DNA of 64,000 bases, taken from NCBI RefSeq assembly GCF_001513745.1, contig NZ_CP013382.1, positions 2,356,001 through 2,420,000 of the forward strand, in the 5' to 3' direction. The notes below the pieces were generated by a model, which saw nothing but the letters and a program-made list of their open reading frames with translations, had not been told where the DNA came from and ran no database searches. Position numbers and translations under genes: made by a program. Positions 30,220-38,354 of this stretch are shown one piece after another. The stretch is from Burkholderia humptydooensis. GTDB taxonomy: Bacteria > Pseudomonadota > Gammaproteobacteria > Burkholderiales > Burkholderiaceae. Within the stretch, counting starts at the first letter, position 1, and every line of letters starts with the position of its first letter.

Positions 30220-30672
30220 ATGAACGACTCGCCGACTTTCCCGCTCACGCTCGACGACCAGCTCTGCTTCGCGCTCTATTCGACGTCGCTCGCGATGACG
30301 AAAGCGTACAAGCCGCTACTCGACAAGCTCGCGCTCACCTATCCGCAATACCTCGCAATGCTCGTGCTGTGGGAATCCGACGACATGGCCGTCAAGGACA
30401 TCGCCGCGCGGCTCAGCCTCGATCCCGCGACGGTCACGCCGCTCCTGAAGCGCCTGGAGGCGCTCGGCTACATCGAGCGGGTGCGCGACACGAACGACGA
30501 GCGGATCGTCCACGCCCGGCTCACCGCCGAAGGCGCAGCGCTCAAGCACAAGGCCCGGTCCGTGCCCGCCGAGCTGTTTTGCGCGATGCGCCAGACGCCC
30601 GATTTCCTGATCCGGCTGCGCGAGGATCTGACGCGACTGCGTCAAGCGCTGGCGGACGCCGACGACGCCTGA
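30220..30672 (+). CDS. ohrR: Organic-hydroperoxide regulator OhrR (MarR family)
   Basis: This 150-aa MarR-type repressor has the reactive cysteine in LDDQLCFALYST (Cys16) that is typical of OhrR, and a winged helix with VKDIAARLSLDPATVTPLLK and ERVRDTNDERIVH. Oxidation of the cysteine by organic peroxides releases DNA. The ohr gene lies 137 bp downstream on the same strand, confirming the assignment. Confidence 0.9.
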   Translation: MNDSPTFPLTLDDQLCFALYSTSLAMTKAYKPLLDKLALTYPQYLAMLVLWESDDMAVKDIAARLSLDPATVTPLLKRLEALGYIERVRDTNDERIVHARLTAEGAALKHKARSVPAELFCAMRQTPDFLIRLREDLTRLRQALADADDA

Positions 30673-30715
30673 CCACCCTCGCCTTCGCCTATCGGATCAC
30701 ACCCTCAAAAATTAA

Positions 30716-30728
30716 TTTGCACACTAAT
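30716..30728. promoter_or_regulatory. Candidate OhrR operator upstream of ohr
   Basis: TTTGCACACTAAT in an AT-rich stretch between ohrR and ohr matches the site upstream of ohrR. AT-rich bases including TAGCTAGCTA (just downstream) probably form the ohr promoter. Confidence 0.5.
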
Positions 30729-30809
30729 GATTAGCTAGCTATATTTCTGTCGTGGCCCGAGCATTGCGATTCGTCGAGGCCCATTCCTCTCACGAAACAG
30801 GAGTCCAGC

Positions 30810-31229
30810 ATGAACATTCTGTACAAAACGGCAGCAACCAGCACCGGTGGCCGCGACGGCCGCGCGACGTCCCACGATCAGAAGCTCGACGTGAAGCTCG
30901 CCGCGCCGCGCGAGCTGGGCGGCGCGGGCGCCGAAGGCACGAACCCCGAGCAGCTCTTCGCCGCCGGCTATTCGGCATGCTTCCTGAGCGCGATGAAGTT
31001 TGTCGCGGGCCAGAACAAGCAGACGCTGCCCGCGGACACGACTGTCACCGCAGAAGTGGGCATCGGCCCGAACGAGGAAGGGGGATTTGCGCTCGACGTC
31101 GAGCTGCGCGTCGCGCTGCCCGGGCTCGACGTGGCGGCCGCGAAGGCGCTCATCGATCGTGCGCACCAGGTCTGCCCGTACTCGAATGCGACGCGCAACA
31201 ACGTCGCGGTGCGCCTCGTCGTTGCGTAA
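30810..31229 (+). CDS. ohr: Organic hydroperoxide resistance protein Ohr
   Basis: This 139-aa OsmC/Ohr-family peroxidase has both redox cysteines in context: YSACFLSAMKF (peroxidatic Cys) and HQVCPYSNATRNN (resolving Cys). The N-terminus MNILYKTAATSTGGRDG is typical. It reduces organic hydroperoxides using lipoylated partners. GGAG precedes ATG 30810. Expected length. Confidence 0.95.
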   Translation: MNILYKTAATSTGGRDGRATSHDQKLDVKLAAPRELGGAGAEGTNPEQLFAAGYSACFLSAMKFVAGQNKQTLPADTTVTAEVGIGPNEEGGFALDVELRVALPGLDVAAAKALIDRAHQVCPYSNATRNNVAVRLVVA

Positions 31230-31264
31230 CGACAGTAAGGGCAGCGCGCGAGCACCGGCATGAC

Positions 31265-31303
31265 AAAAAGGGCGCGCAGGCCAGAGCCGGCGCGCCCTTT
31301 TTT
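31265..31303 (+). terminator. Rho-independent terminator of ohr
   Basis: AAAAGGGCGCGC (31266-31277) pairs with GCGCGCCCTTTT (31290-31301) around an ~12-base loop and is followed by T-rich sequence. The A-run on the other side may make it work in both directions. Confidence 0.85.
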
Positions 31304-31352
31304 CGCTTTGGCGACTTTATGCGTATAAATTCAGTATGCGTTTAACGCGAAA

Positions 31353-31511
31353 TTACGCACGATCGAGTGCGGCTTCGCGATCGAGCTTGCGCATCCGGAA
31401 TTCGAGATCGTACAGATCGGATGCGCCGGCGAGATACGCATCGGCGCGTTCCTTCGCGCGTTGCTCGGGCGACTTCGTCAGGAACAGGAACAGGCGGCTC
31501 AGCAGATACAT
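31353..31511 (-). CDS. DUF3563-family small protein (52 aa)
   Basis: A short gene with ATG at 31511 and TAA at 31355-31353. The product opens MYLLSRLFLFLTKSPEQRAK and continues ERADAYLAGASDLYDLEFRM, matching the DUF3563 family of small Burkholderiales proteins (a short hydrophobic N-terminus, then DAYLA...DLYDLE.RMR). Function unknown. Confidence 0.8.
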   Translation of the reverse strand: MYLLSRLFLFLTKSPEQRAKERADAYLAGASDLYDLEFRMRKLDREAALDRA

Positions 31512-31607
31512 GATCGGTCACTCCAATCCAAGGGTTTTCTCTTAGGTATTTACCCGCATTATAGGGAAAACCCTGAACTGGTGCCAGCCGTTCCCGTGCG
31601 TGCGTCG

Positions 31608-32732
31608 TTACGACGCGACAGTCGCCCGCGCGCGAGACGCGAAGAAAGACCAGATCAATTCGCTCGCGTCGGGACCGGCCGCCGAATGGAACGGCACGCT
31701 GTCGTCGCCGCCCGCCCACGCGTGCGCGAGACCGTGGACCCGGCAGAGGCGCACGACCGATTCGCCGTCGCAACGGTAGTCGATCGTGCGCACGTCGGCT
31801 GCGCGCGTCTCGAAGCGCTCGACGCCCGCCGGTTCGCCGTCGGGATTGGCGAGGCCGTTCAGCCGCAGGAACTGTACAGCAAGTTCGTCCGCGTTCTTCG
31901 GCACGACGACGCGATCGTCATCGCCATGCACGATGAGGGCCGGCATCCCCGGATGCGAGCCCGGCTCGACGAGCGCGTCGACGACGACGGCGGGATTGCG
32001 GTGCAGGCCGCGGCGCATCACGTCCATTGCGGTGATCCCGGAATGCGCATCGCCGAACGCCGGCCCCGAATGGAGCGCCACGGCCGCGAAATGCTGCGGA
32101 AAGTGCAGCGCGAGCAGCGTCACGAGCCCCGCTCCCGCCGACAGGCCGGCCGCATAGACGCGCGACGCGTCGAAGCCGCGTTCGGCGACGAGCGCGTCGA
32201 CGAGCGCAACGACCGCCTGCGCTTCGCCGCGCCCGCCATGCACGGTGTCTTCGTACCAATGCCAGCAACCGTGCGCGTGCGCGCTGAGCGACTGCTCAGG
32301 ATAGAGCACGGCAAAGCCGTATCGGTCCGCGAGCAGGTTCATCCGCGTGCCTTGCGAGAACTGATCCATGTCCTGCTTGCAGCCGTGCAGCATCACGACG
32401 AGCGGCAGGCCGTCTGTCTTCACGCCGGGCGGCACGTACAGCCCGTATTCGAGATGCTTGACGAAGCGCCCGAACGCAGGCGGCAGCGGGTGATCGGCAC
32501 GAATCCATTCGCCGCCCGCCCATGCGGCGGCGCGCGGCCGCACGCGCGACTCGCGCGCGACGGGCGGGGCCGGCTCGGCGGGCGTCGCGACAGCGGCCGT
32601 GGTTTCGGAGAACGGCCAGTCGGCCGCCATCTTTTGGGCAGCCTTCAGAGCGGACTTCGACGTCCGCGCGTTCGGCATGTGCAGCAAGCGTTTCACACCG
32701 CCCAGCCAGAATTTCGTCAGACTTTTGGTCAT
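31608..32732 (-). CDS. PHB-depolymerase-family esterase
   Basis: This 374-aa alpha/beta-hydrolase contains LVVMLHGCKQD (oxyanion region), the nucleophile elbow GLSAGAGL and a late VHGLAHAW with the catalytic His, as in the LpqC/PHB depolymerase esterase family. It may hydrolyse short-chain esters or polyhydroxyalkanoate oligomers. There is no signal peptide; the first ~90 residues are a positively charged, low-complexity region. ATG 32732 is used; upstream in-frame codons are not conserved-looking. Confidence 0.85.
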   Translation of the reverse strand: MTKSLTKFWLGGVKRLLHMPNARTSKSALKAAQKMAADWPFSETTAAVATPAEPAPPVARESRVRPRAAAWAGGEWIRADHPLPPAFGRFVKHLEYGLYVPPGVKTDGLPLVVMLHGCKQDMDQFSQGTRMNLLADRYGFAVLYPEQSLSAHAHGCWHWYEDTVHGGRGEAQAVVALVDALVAERGFDASRVYAAGLSAGAGLVTLLALHFPQHFAAVALHSGPAFGDAHSGITAMDVMRRGLHRNPAVVVDALVEPGSHPGMPALIVHGDDDRVVVPKNADELAVQFLRLNGLANPDGEPAGVERFETRAADVRTIDYRCDGESVVRLCRVHGLAHAWAGGDDSVPFHSAAGPDASELIWSFFASRARATVAS

Positions 32733-32981
32733 CGGTCGGGGCTCGCAGTCAGAAAATTGGGACACCGCAATGGGTTCAATCGTTTTGGTTTGTGCAATGC
32801 ACAATACCACTGTTTCTGGGATTTATCCTGACACCCGATAGTTCCCTGCCGGCTTACGATCGGAGCGCGGCCCGCGACGACCGGTATACTGGGCGCTCGC
32901 GCTTGTCTTCGTTGTAGTCGCTATTTCCGGCTCATGCGTTAAGCAAGTATCCCGCATTCTCCGTACCTGCCCGCAGCCCCG

Positions 32982-33680
32982 ATGTTCGATTTGCCGCCCC
33001 GTCTGTGGATCTCGATCACCGCCCTAGGCGGTGTCGGCCTGACCTTGCCCCTCGCCGTCACGATCGCCGTCTGGCTTGCGCTCGGCTATTCGCTTCGCCG
33101 CGCCGCCGCATGGCTCGCCGTGCTCGGCGTTGCGATCGGCGCCGTCGCGCTCACGAAAATCGCGTTCCTCGGCTGGGGCATCGGCGTGCGCGCGTGGGAT
33201 TTCACGGGCTTCAGCGGCCACGCGATGCTGTCGACATCAGTCTATCCGGTCGCGATGTTTCTCGCGCTCGCCCGCGCGAAGCCGGCCGTGCGTATCGCGG
33301 GAATCGTCGTCGGGCTTGCGGCGGGAGTGGCCGTCGGGCTGTCGCGCGTCGCGCTCGACGCGCATTCGCCGTCCGAGGCGGTCACGGGCTGCGTGATCGG
33401 CGCACTCGCCGCGCTGTCGTTCATCGCCGGCTCCTGGCGCGCGACGCCGCACCGCTGGTCGGCGCCCGCCGTCGTGACGAGTCTCGTGGCCGTCACGATC
33501 GCGCTGCACGGCGTCACAGTGCCGTCGCACCGCTGGGTCACTGCGGTCGCACTGCAACTCTCCGGTCACGAACGGCCGTACGTGCGGGCGCGCTGGAAGG
33601 CGAATCCGAACTACCGGCCCGCGTCGCGGCCGGCTCAGCAGCAGACGTTCGGCATGCCCGCCGCCGTCGAGCACGCGTAA
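32982..33680 (+). CDS. PAP2-family phosphatase
   Basis: A membrane-embedded 232-aa protein with acid-phosphatase motifs FSGHAMLSTS and LSRVALDAHSPSE (catalytic His and Arg). The first PAP2 motif (K-x6-RP) is not evident, so the enzyme may be divergent. Several hydrophobic helices are present. It probably dephosphorylates a lipid phosphate or pyrophosphate at the inner membrane. Confidence 0.8.
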   Translation: MFDLPPRLWISITALGGVGLTLPLAVTIAVWLALGYSLRRAAAWLAVLGVAIGAVALTKIAFLGWGIGVRAWDFTGFSGHAMLSTSVYPVAMFLALARAKPAVRIAGIVVGLAAGVAVGLSRVALDAHSPSEAVTGCVIGALAALSFIAGSWRATPHRWSAPAVVTSLVAVTIALHGVTVPSHRWVTAVALQLSGHERPYVRARWKANPNYRPASRPAQQQTFGMPAAVEHA

Positions 33681-33834
33681 GGATCACCGACAGCCCGCTG
33701 GAGGGGCCGCAGGCCCGTGGGGGCGCCGATCGGCCTTTCTGCCTCGCTGATCCTCCGATCAGCCGCTCCGCCAATCCCCACGCCGAATCCCCCGCCCCCC
33801 GCCTCGCTGCGGCGTCATGCAGCAGCACAGTCCG

Positions 33835-35080
33835 CAGGGCTTCCGCATGAAGAGGCATGTCAGGCAAGGCCGAGGATGGAGTCACGCATAGCGGTATCCC
33901 ATGCGGCGAGGTTACGGATGTTCTTCAGGCTCACCTTCTTGGGCTGCCGACTCTGAGCCAGCCGGGCGAGATTGAGTGTGATCTTGCGCAGACTGGCCAT
34001 GTTGCGGGCGGCCAGGGTGTCGCGGATCAGGCTGGCATCCTCGCCCCACGAGACATCGAGGACCCAGTGCAGTTGGTTTTCGATGCCCCAATGAGCACGG
34101 ATGATCGGAGCCATCTCAGTTGCTTTCACCGCTTTCGAGCTGATGTAGTAACAGCGCTCGGTCGTCACTTTCTCGCCAATCTGGCGTGTGCGCTCAAGCA
34201 TCACCAGCCGCTGGAGACCCGCCCAGTGCTGTCCTGTCCCGCTCAGCCACGCCACATCATCGCTGACCCGGCAAACCCGGGTCTCCAGCCGCCCGTGGCC
34301 TTTGTCATGTTCGGTGTGCTCCCAGTACGAGCTTTCGAGCTTGCCGTCCTGGGCAGCCGCAAACCACTGGCGCACGCCTTCGGCCAGTCGCGGCTGATTG
34401 TCCTTGACCGCCAGAACGTAGTCGGCCCCGGCCTCCACGATCGTGCGTGCGATCTCGTGCTGCGTGCCGATCGCGTCGATCGTTATCGTCGCGCCCTGCA
34501 AATCGAGCGCGGCCAGCAATTCCGGGATCGCCGTGATCTCATTGCTCTTATCGGCCGTGCTCACTTGCCCGAGGCTCAAGCCGTTGTTCGAGCACCATGC
34601 CGACACCAAATGCAGCGCCGCATGCGTGCCGCTACGGTTGCCGCGCACCGCCTTGCCGTCAATCGCCACATGCTGGCCAGCCAGCGCCGGACACAGTTGC
34701 CCGACCCAGTCGATGAAGCAGCGCTCAAACGCTTTCGCACTGAGCGCGCCGAATACCCGCCGGAACGTATCGGGCGACGGCACGCCGTTCTCATACGCCA
34801 GATGGCTACGCAGCCAAGCAAGCTGCGTGCGGCCCCACAGTGTCATCGTTTCCCAGTCCTCGACGCCGCATAAAACCGCGCACAGGGCGGCAAACAGGAT
34901 TTCCTGCAACGGATAACGGCAGGCGCGGCAGCGCGGGTCTCGCAGTTCGGCAAACGCGTCCATGATCGTTGGCATCTCTCGTCCGGCAAAAATCGAGAGT
35001 AAACCTGAGACGCCAAATGTTTACAACAACCTTTTCCGCTCTCAGCCTTGATTCATGGGGGCCTTCATGCGGAAGCCCTG
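33835..35080 (-). mobile_element. ISAs1-family insertion sequence
   Basis: The 1,246-bp element is bounded by perfect 18-bp inverted repeats CAGGGCTTCCGCATGAAG (33835-33852 and, inverted, 35063-35080). It is flanked by a 10-bp target duplication GCACAGTCCG (33825-33834 and 35081-35090). One intact transposase gene fills it. Perfect ends and duplication indicate a recent, possibly active insertion. It sits between the PAP2 gene and modA. Confidence 0.95.
33860..34975 (-). CDS. ISAs1-family transposase
   Basis: This 371-aa DDE transposase of the ISAs1/H-repeat type opens with the conserved DPRCRACRYPLQEIL region. The catalytic core includes VAIDGKAVRGNRS (first Asp), ITIDAIGTQ (second Asp), YVLAVKDNQP, and a C-terminal IRAHWGIENQLHWVLDVSW with the Glu. 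The length is normal and no frameshift is visible. Confidence 0.93.
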   Translation of the reverse strand: MPTIMDAFAELRDPRCRACRYPLQEILFAALCAVLCGVEDWETMTLWGRTQLAWLRSHLAYENGVPSPDTFRRVFGALSAKAFERCFIDWVGQLCPALAGQHVAIDGKAVRGNRSGTHAALHLVSAWCSNNGLSLGQVSTADKSNEITAIPELLAALDLQGATITIDAIGTQHEIARTIVEAGADYVLAVKDNQPRLAEGVRQWFAAAQDGKLESSYWEHTEHDKGHGRLETRVCRVSDDVAWLSGTGQHWAGLQRLVMLERTRQIGEKVTTERCYYISSKAVKATEMAPIIRAHWGIENQLHWVLDVSWGEDASLIRDTLAARNMASLRKITLNLARLAQSRQPKKVSLKNIRNLAAWDTAMRDSILGLA

Positions 35081-35098
35081 GCACAGTCCGGCAATCCG

Positions 35099-35127
35099 AT
35101 CCGCTATCACCTCGCGTATATTACGAT
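35099..35127. promoter_or_regulatory. Candidate ModE-binding site upstream of modA
   Basis: ATCCGCTAT on the left and GTATATTACGAT on the right resemble two halves of the ModE operator (ATCGCTATATA...TATATAGCGAT). It lies 32 bp before the modA ATG and 8 bp beyond the IS target duplication. The match is imperfect. Confidence 0.35.
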
Positions 35128-35159
35128 TACGGTTTCCGTCCACCTCATCGTTTCCCGCC

Positions 35160-35969
35160 ATGTCCGCTCCCGCCTGTTCTGCCCGCCGCCTGTTCCTGCT
35201 TGTCGCCACGCTGTTCGCGCTCGCCGCCGGCTTCGCCGCGCCGGCCGCGCATGCCGCCGACGAGCTCGTCGTGTCGGCCGCGGCGAGCCTCACCAATGCG
35301 TTCAAGGCAGTCGGCGATGCCTACGAGAAGCAGCATCCGGGTACGAAGATCCTGTTCAACTTCGGCGCGTCCGACGTCCTGATGCAGCAGATCGCGAAGG
35401 GCGCGCCGGCCGACGTGTTCGCGTCGGCCGACCAGAAGGCGATGGATCGCGCGACCGCCGAGCGCGTGATCGCCGACGGCACGCGCCGCGACTTCGCCGC
35501 GAACTCGCTCGTGCTGATCGTGCCCGCCGACAGCCGCGCGACGTTCGGCTCGCTGCGCGATCTGGCCGCGCCCGCCGTGAAGCGCGTCGCGTTCGGCGAT
35601 CCTGCGTCGGTGCCCGTCGGCCGCTACACCGAGGGCGCGCTGAAGGCGGCCGGCGTGTGGAACGACGTCAGCGCCAAGGGCGTGCTCGCCGCGAACGTGC
35701 GCCAGAGCCTCGACTACGTCGCGCGCGGCGAAGTCGACGCGGGCTTCGTGTTCGGCACCGACGCGGCCGTGATGCCCGAGCGCGTGAAAGTCGCGCTGAC
35801 CGTCCCGACGCAAACGTCGATCACCTATCCGATCGCCGTCGTCAAGGACAGCCGGCACGCGGCCGCCGCGCAGGGCTTCGTCGCGTTCGTGCTGTCGCCC
35901 GCGGGCCAGGCGGTGCTCGCGAAGTACGGCTTCAAGCCGGCCGCGAACGGCGCGAGCGCCTCGAACTGA
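35160..35969 (+). CDS. modA: Molybdate ABC transporter substrate-binding protein
   Basis: This 269-aa periplasmic protein has a signal peptide (residues 1-32, ending in AAHA) and the ModA ligand-site segments VSAAASLTNAFK, FGASDVLMQQI, ADVFASADQ and GFVFGTDA. It binds molybdate or tungstate for the ModB permease. ATG 35160 starts the signal peptide; the longer upstream frame is read-through from the IS side. Confidence 0.93.
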   Translation: MSAPACSARRLFLLVATLFALAAGFAAPAAHAADELVVSAAASLTNAFKAVGDAYEKQHPGTKILFNFGASDVLMQQIAKGAPADVFASADQKAMDRATAERVIADGTRRDFAANSLVLIVPADSRATFGSLRDLAAPAVKRVAFGDPASVPVGRYTEGALKAAGVWNDVSAKGVLAANVRQSLDYVARGEVDAGFVFGTDAAVMPERVKVALTVPTQTSITYPIAVVKDSRHAAAAQGFVAFVLSPAGQAVLAKYGFKPAANGASASN

Positions 35970-35981
35970 CCGGAATGCGCG

Positions 35982-36656
35982 ATGCACGACGCCTGGGTTC
36001 CGCTGCTGCTGTCGCTGAAGGTTGCCGGCTGGGCGACGGCGCTCGATCTCGTGCTCGGCGTCGCGACGGGCTATGCGCTCGCGCGCTGGCGCTCCGGCGC
36101 GCGCGACGTGATCGATTCGCTGCTGACGCTGCCGCTCGTGCTGCCTCCGACAGTGCTCGGCTACTACCTGCTCGTGCTGCTCGGCCGCCGCGGCGTGCTC
36201 GGCGCGTGGCTCGACCGGCTCGGCATCCAGCTCGTGTTTACGTGGCAAGGCGCGGTGATCGCGTCGATGGTCGTCGCGTTTCCGCTGATCCTGAAATCCG
36301 CGCGCGCCGCGTTCGAGGCGGTCGACCCGCAGCTCGAGCGCGCGGCCCGCACGCTCGGCATCAGCGAAGCCGGAATTTTCTTTCGCGTGACGCTGCCGCT
36401 CGCCGCGCGCGGCATTCTCGCGGGCGCGCTGCTCGCGTTCGCGCGTGCGCTCGGCGAATTCGGCGCGACGCTGATGATCGCGGGCAATCTGCCCGGACGC
36501 ACGCAGACGCTGTCGGTCGCGGTCTACGCGGCCGTGCAGGCGGGCGACGACACGACCGCGAACTTCCTCGTGCTCGTCACGTCCGCGACCTGCGTGCTGA
36601 TTCTGCTCGTCGCGGGGCGGCTCGTGCCGCAGCGCGCGCTCGTCGGAGCGAGATGA
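35982..36656 (+). CDS. modB: Molybdate ABC transporter permease
   Basis: This 224-aa inner-membrane protein has about five membrane helices and the ABC-coupling EAA loop (ERAARTLGISEAGIFFRV). The TLPLVLPPTVLGYYLLVLLG segment is typical of ModB. It follows modA by 12 bases and ends one base before the modC ATG. Confidence 0.93.
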   Translation: MHDAWVPLLLSLKVAGWATALDLVLGVATGYALARWRSGARDVIDSLLTLPLVLPPTVLGYYLLVLLGRRGVLGAWLDRLGIQLVFTWQGAVIASMVVAFPLILKSARAAFEAVDPQLERAARTLGISEAGIFFRVTLPLAARGILAGALLAFARALGEFGATLMIAGNLPGRTQTLSVAVYAAVQAGDDTTANFLVLVTSATCVLILLVAGRLVPQRALVGAR

Positions 36657-36657
36657 G

Positions 36658-37359
36658 ATGAGCCTCGTCGTCGACATCCGCAAGACGCTCGTCACACCGG
36701 AGCGGCGCTTCACGCTCGACGTGTCGTTCGTGTCGAACGCGCAGCGCATCGTGCTGTTCGGGCCGTCCGGCGCGGGCAAGAGCCTCACGCTGCAGGCGAT
36801 CGCCGGCCTGCTCGCGCCCGATCGGGGCACGATCTCGATCGGCAGCGACACGCTGTTCGACGATACGCGCGGTATCGACGTGCCGACGCAGGCGCGCCGC
36901 GTCGCGTACCTGTTCCAGGACTACGCGCTGTTTCCGCATCTGAATGTCCGGCAGAACCTCGCATTCGGGCTGAAGCGCGGCTGGCGCAATCCGCGCGCGA
37001 AGGAACTGCCGGACGCCGCCGCGTACTGGCTGCGCGCGTTCGAGCTCGAAGCGCTGGCGGGACACTATCCTGCGCAGTTGTCGGGCGGGCAGAAGCAGCG
37101 CGTCGCGCTCGCGCGCGCGCTGATCGCGCAGCCGCGAATCCTGCTGCTCGACGAGCCGTTCTCGGCGCTCGACGTCGCGATGCGCCAGCGGATGCGCCGC
37201 GAGCTGACCGACTTGCAGATGCGGCTCGACATTCCGATGGTGCTGATCACGCACGATCCGGACGACGTCGCCGCGTTCGGCGATCAGGTCGTGCGGCTCC
37301 AGGAGGGGCGCGTGCTGCCCGATACGCCGGTCGCCGAATGGGTGACGAGCATGCGGTGA
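36658..37359 (+). CDS. modC: Molybdate ABC transporter ATPase, short form
   Basis: ABC ATPase with Walker A (FGPSGAGKS), Q-loop (LFQDYALFPH), signature (LSGGQKQRVALARAL), Walker B (ILLLDEPFSALD) and the H-loop (LITHDPDD). At 233 aa it lacks the C-terminal TOBE/Mop domain that ModC usually has (~350 aa). Regulation by molybdate at that domain is therefore missing. Mop domains are present in the adjacent ModE instead. Confidence 0.92.
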   Translation: MSLVVDIRKTLVTPERRFTLDVSFVSNAQRIVLFGPSGAGKSLTLQAIAGLLAPDRGTISIGSDTLFDDTRGIDVPTQARRVAYLFQDYALFPHLNVRQNLAFGLKRGWRNPRAKELPDAAAYWLRAFELEALAGHYPAQLSGGQKQRVALARALIAQPRILLLDEPFSALDVAMRQRMRRELTDLQMRLDIPMVLITHDPDDVAAFGDQVVRLQEGRVLPDTPVAEWVTSMR

Positions 37360-37471
37360 CGGCGGCGTCGATCGTCGCCCCGAATCGGCCCGCGGATTCG
37401 GAAGGCCGGCAGCGATGAGCCGGCTCTGCGGGCGTGCCGCCGTTCGCCGCCCGGCCGGCGCGGCCGCGACG

Positions 37472-38320
37472 TCATCCGTTGACCGCGAGGATCACGCTCG
37501 ACGCCTTGAATGTCGCCACCGCGCTCGCGCCCTTCGCAAGCCCGAGCGCGTCGACGCTGTCGTTCGTGACGATCGCCGCGAGCGTCATGCCGCCGTCGAG
37601 CGAAAGCAGCACCTCGCTGTTCACGGCGCCGCGCGTGACCGTCTCGACGACGCCGTGCAATTGATTGCGCGCCGACAGCCTGAGCGGCGAGCCGTTTTCG
37701 ACCGCGAGCACGACCCACGACGCCTTCACGAGCGCGCAGGCCTCGACGCCCGGCGCGAGCCCCAACTCCTGCGTGCTCTCGTGCGTCACCACGGCCGTGA
37801 TCGTGTGTTCGCCCGGCAGCGCGAGCACCACTTCGTCGTTCACCGCGCCGTGCTTGACCGCCAGGACCTTGCCGAACAACTGGTTGCGTGCGCTCGTCTT
37901 CATGCCGATTCTCCCGATAAGTTCCCAATTGACCTCGAAGCCTTCGACCGCCGCGCTCGCCGCGTCGATGAAGCGCCGATGCTCGCGCTCGATCGCGCGA
38001 AACGCCGCGATCAGCGCGGTCGCGCGCGGCGTGAGCGTCGTGCCGCCGCCGCCCTTGCCGCCCGTCGAGCGCAGCACGAGCGGCTCGCCCGCGAGGTTGT
38101 TCATCGTGTCGATCGCGTCCCACGCGCCTTTGTAGCTGAGGCCGACCGCCTTCGCCGCGCGCGTGATCGAGCCGGTCTCGCCGATCGCGGCGAGCAGCGC
38201 GATACGGGCCGCGCCGCCGAGCGTCTGCCCGCCCGCGCGCAACCACAGCTCGCCGCGCAGCGCGAGCGGCTCGCGCGCGGCGCGCGCATCGGGACGGGAA
38301 GAGGACGAATCGGCGGTCAT
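37472..38320 (-). CDS. modE: Molybdate-responsive regulator ModE
   Basis: This 282-aa protein has an N-terminal winged helix (ALLAAIGETGSITRAAKAVG, then SYKGAWDAIDTMNNL). Two molybdate-binding Mop domains follow (TSARNQLFGKVLAVKHGAVN and SARNQLHGVVETVTRGAVN). It represses mod genes when molybdate is plentiful. It is convergent with modC. ATG 38320 is used. Confidence 0.9.
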   Translation of the reverse strand: MTADSSSSRPDARAAREPLALRGELWLRAGGQTLGGAARIALLAAIGETGSITRAAKAVGLSYKGAWDAIDTMNNLAGEPLVLRSTGGKGGGGTTLTPRATALIAAFRAIEREHRRFIDAASAAVEGFEVNWELIGRIGMKTSARNQLFGKVLAVKHGAVNDEVVLALPGEHTITAVVTHESTQELGLAPGVEACALVKASWVVLAVENGSPLRLSARNQLHGVVETVTRGAVNSEVLLSLDGGMTLAAIVTNDSVDALGLAKGASAVATFKASSVILAVNG

Positions 38321-38354
38321 CGGCGCGGCGAAGCAAGACGGGAGGCCATTATAG

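Noticed and set aside
31336..31545. Plus-strand frame of 69 codons
   Set aside because: Shadow of the minus-strand DUF3563 gene.
31461..32831. 456-codon plus-strand frame over the esterase
   Set aside because: Arg-rich shadow of the clearly recognisable minus-strand PHB-depolymerase-like gene.
35048..36661. 537-codon plus-strand frame across modA and modB
   Set aside because: Out of frame with both transport genes and extremely Arg-rich; a shadow.
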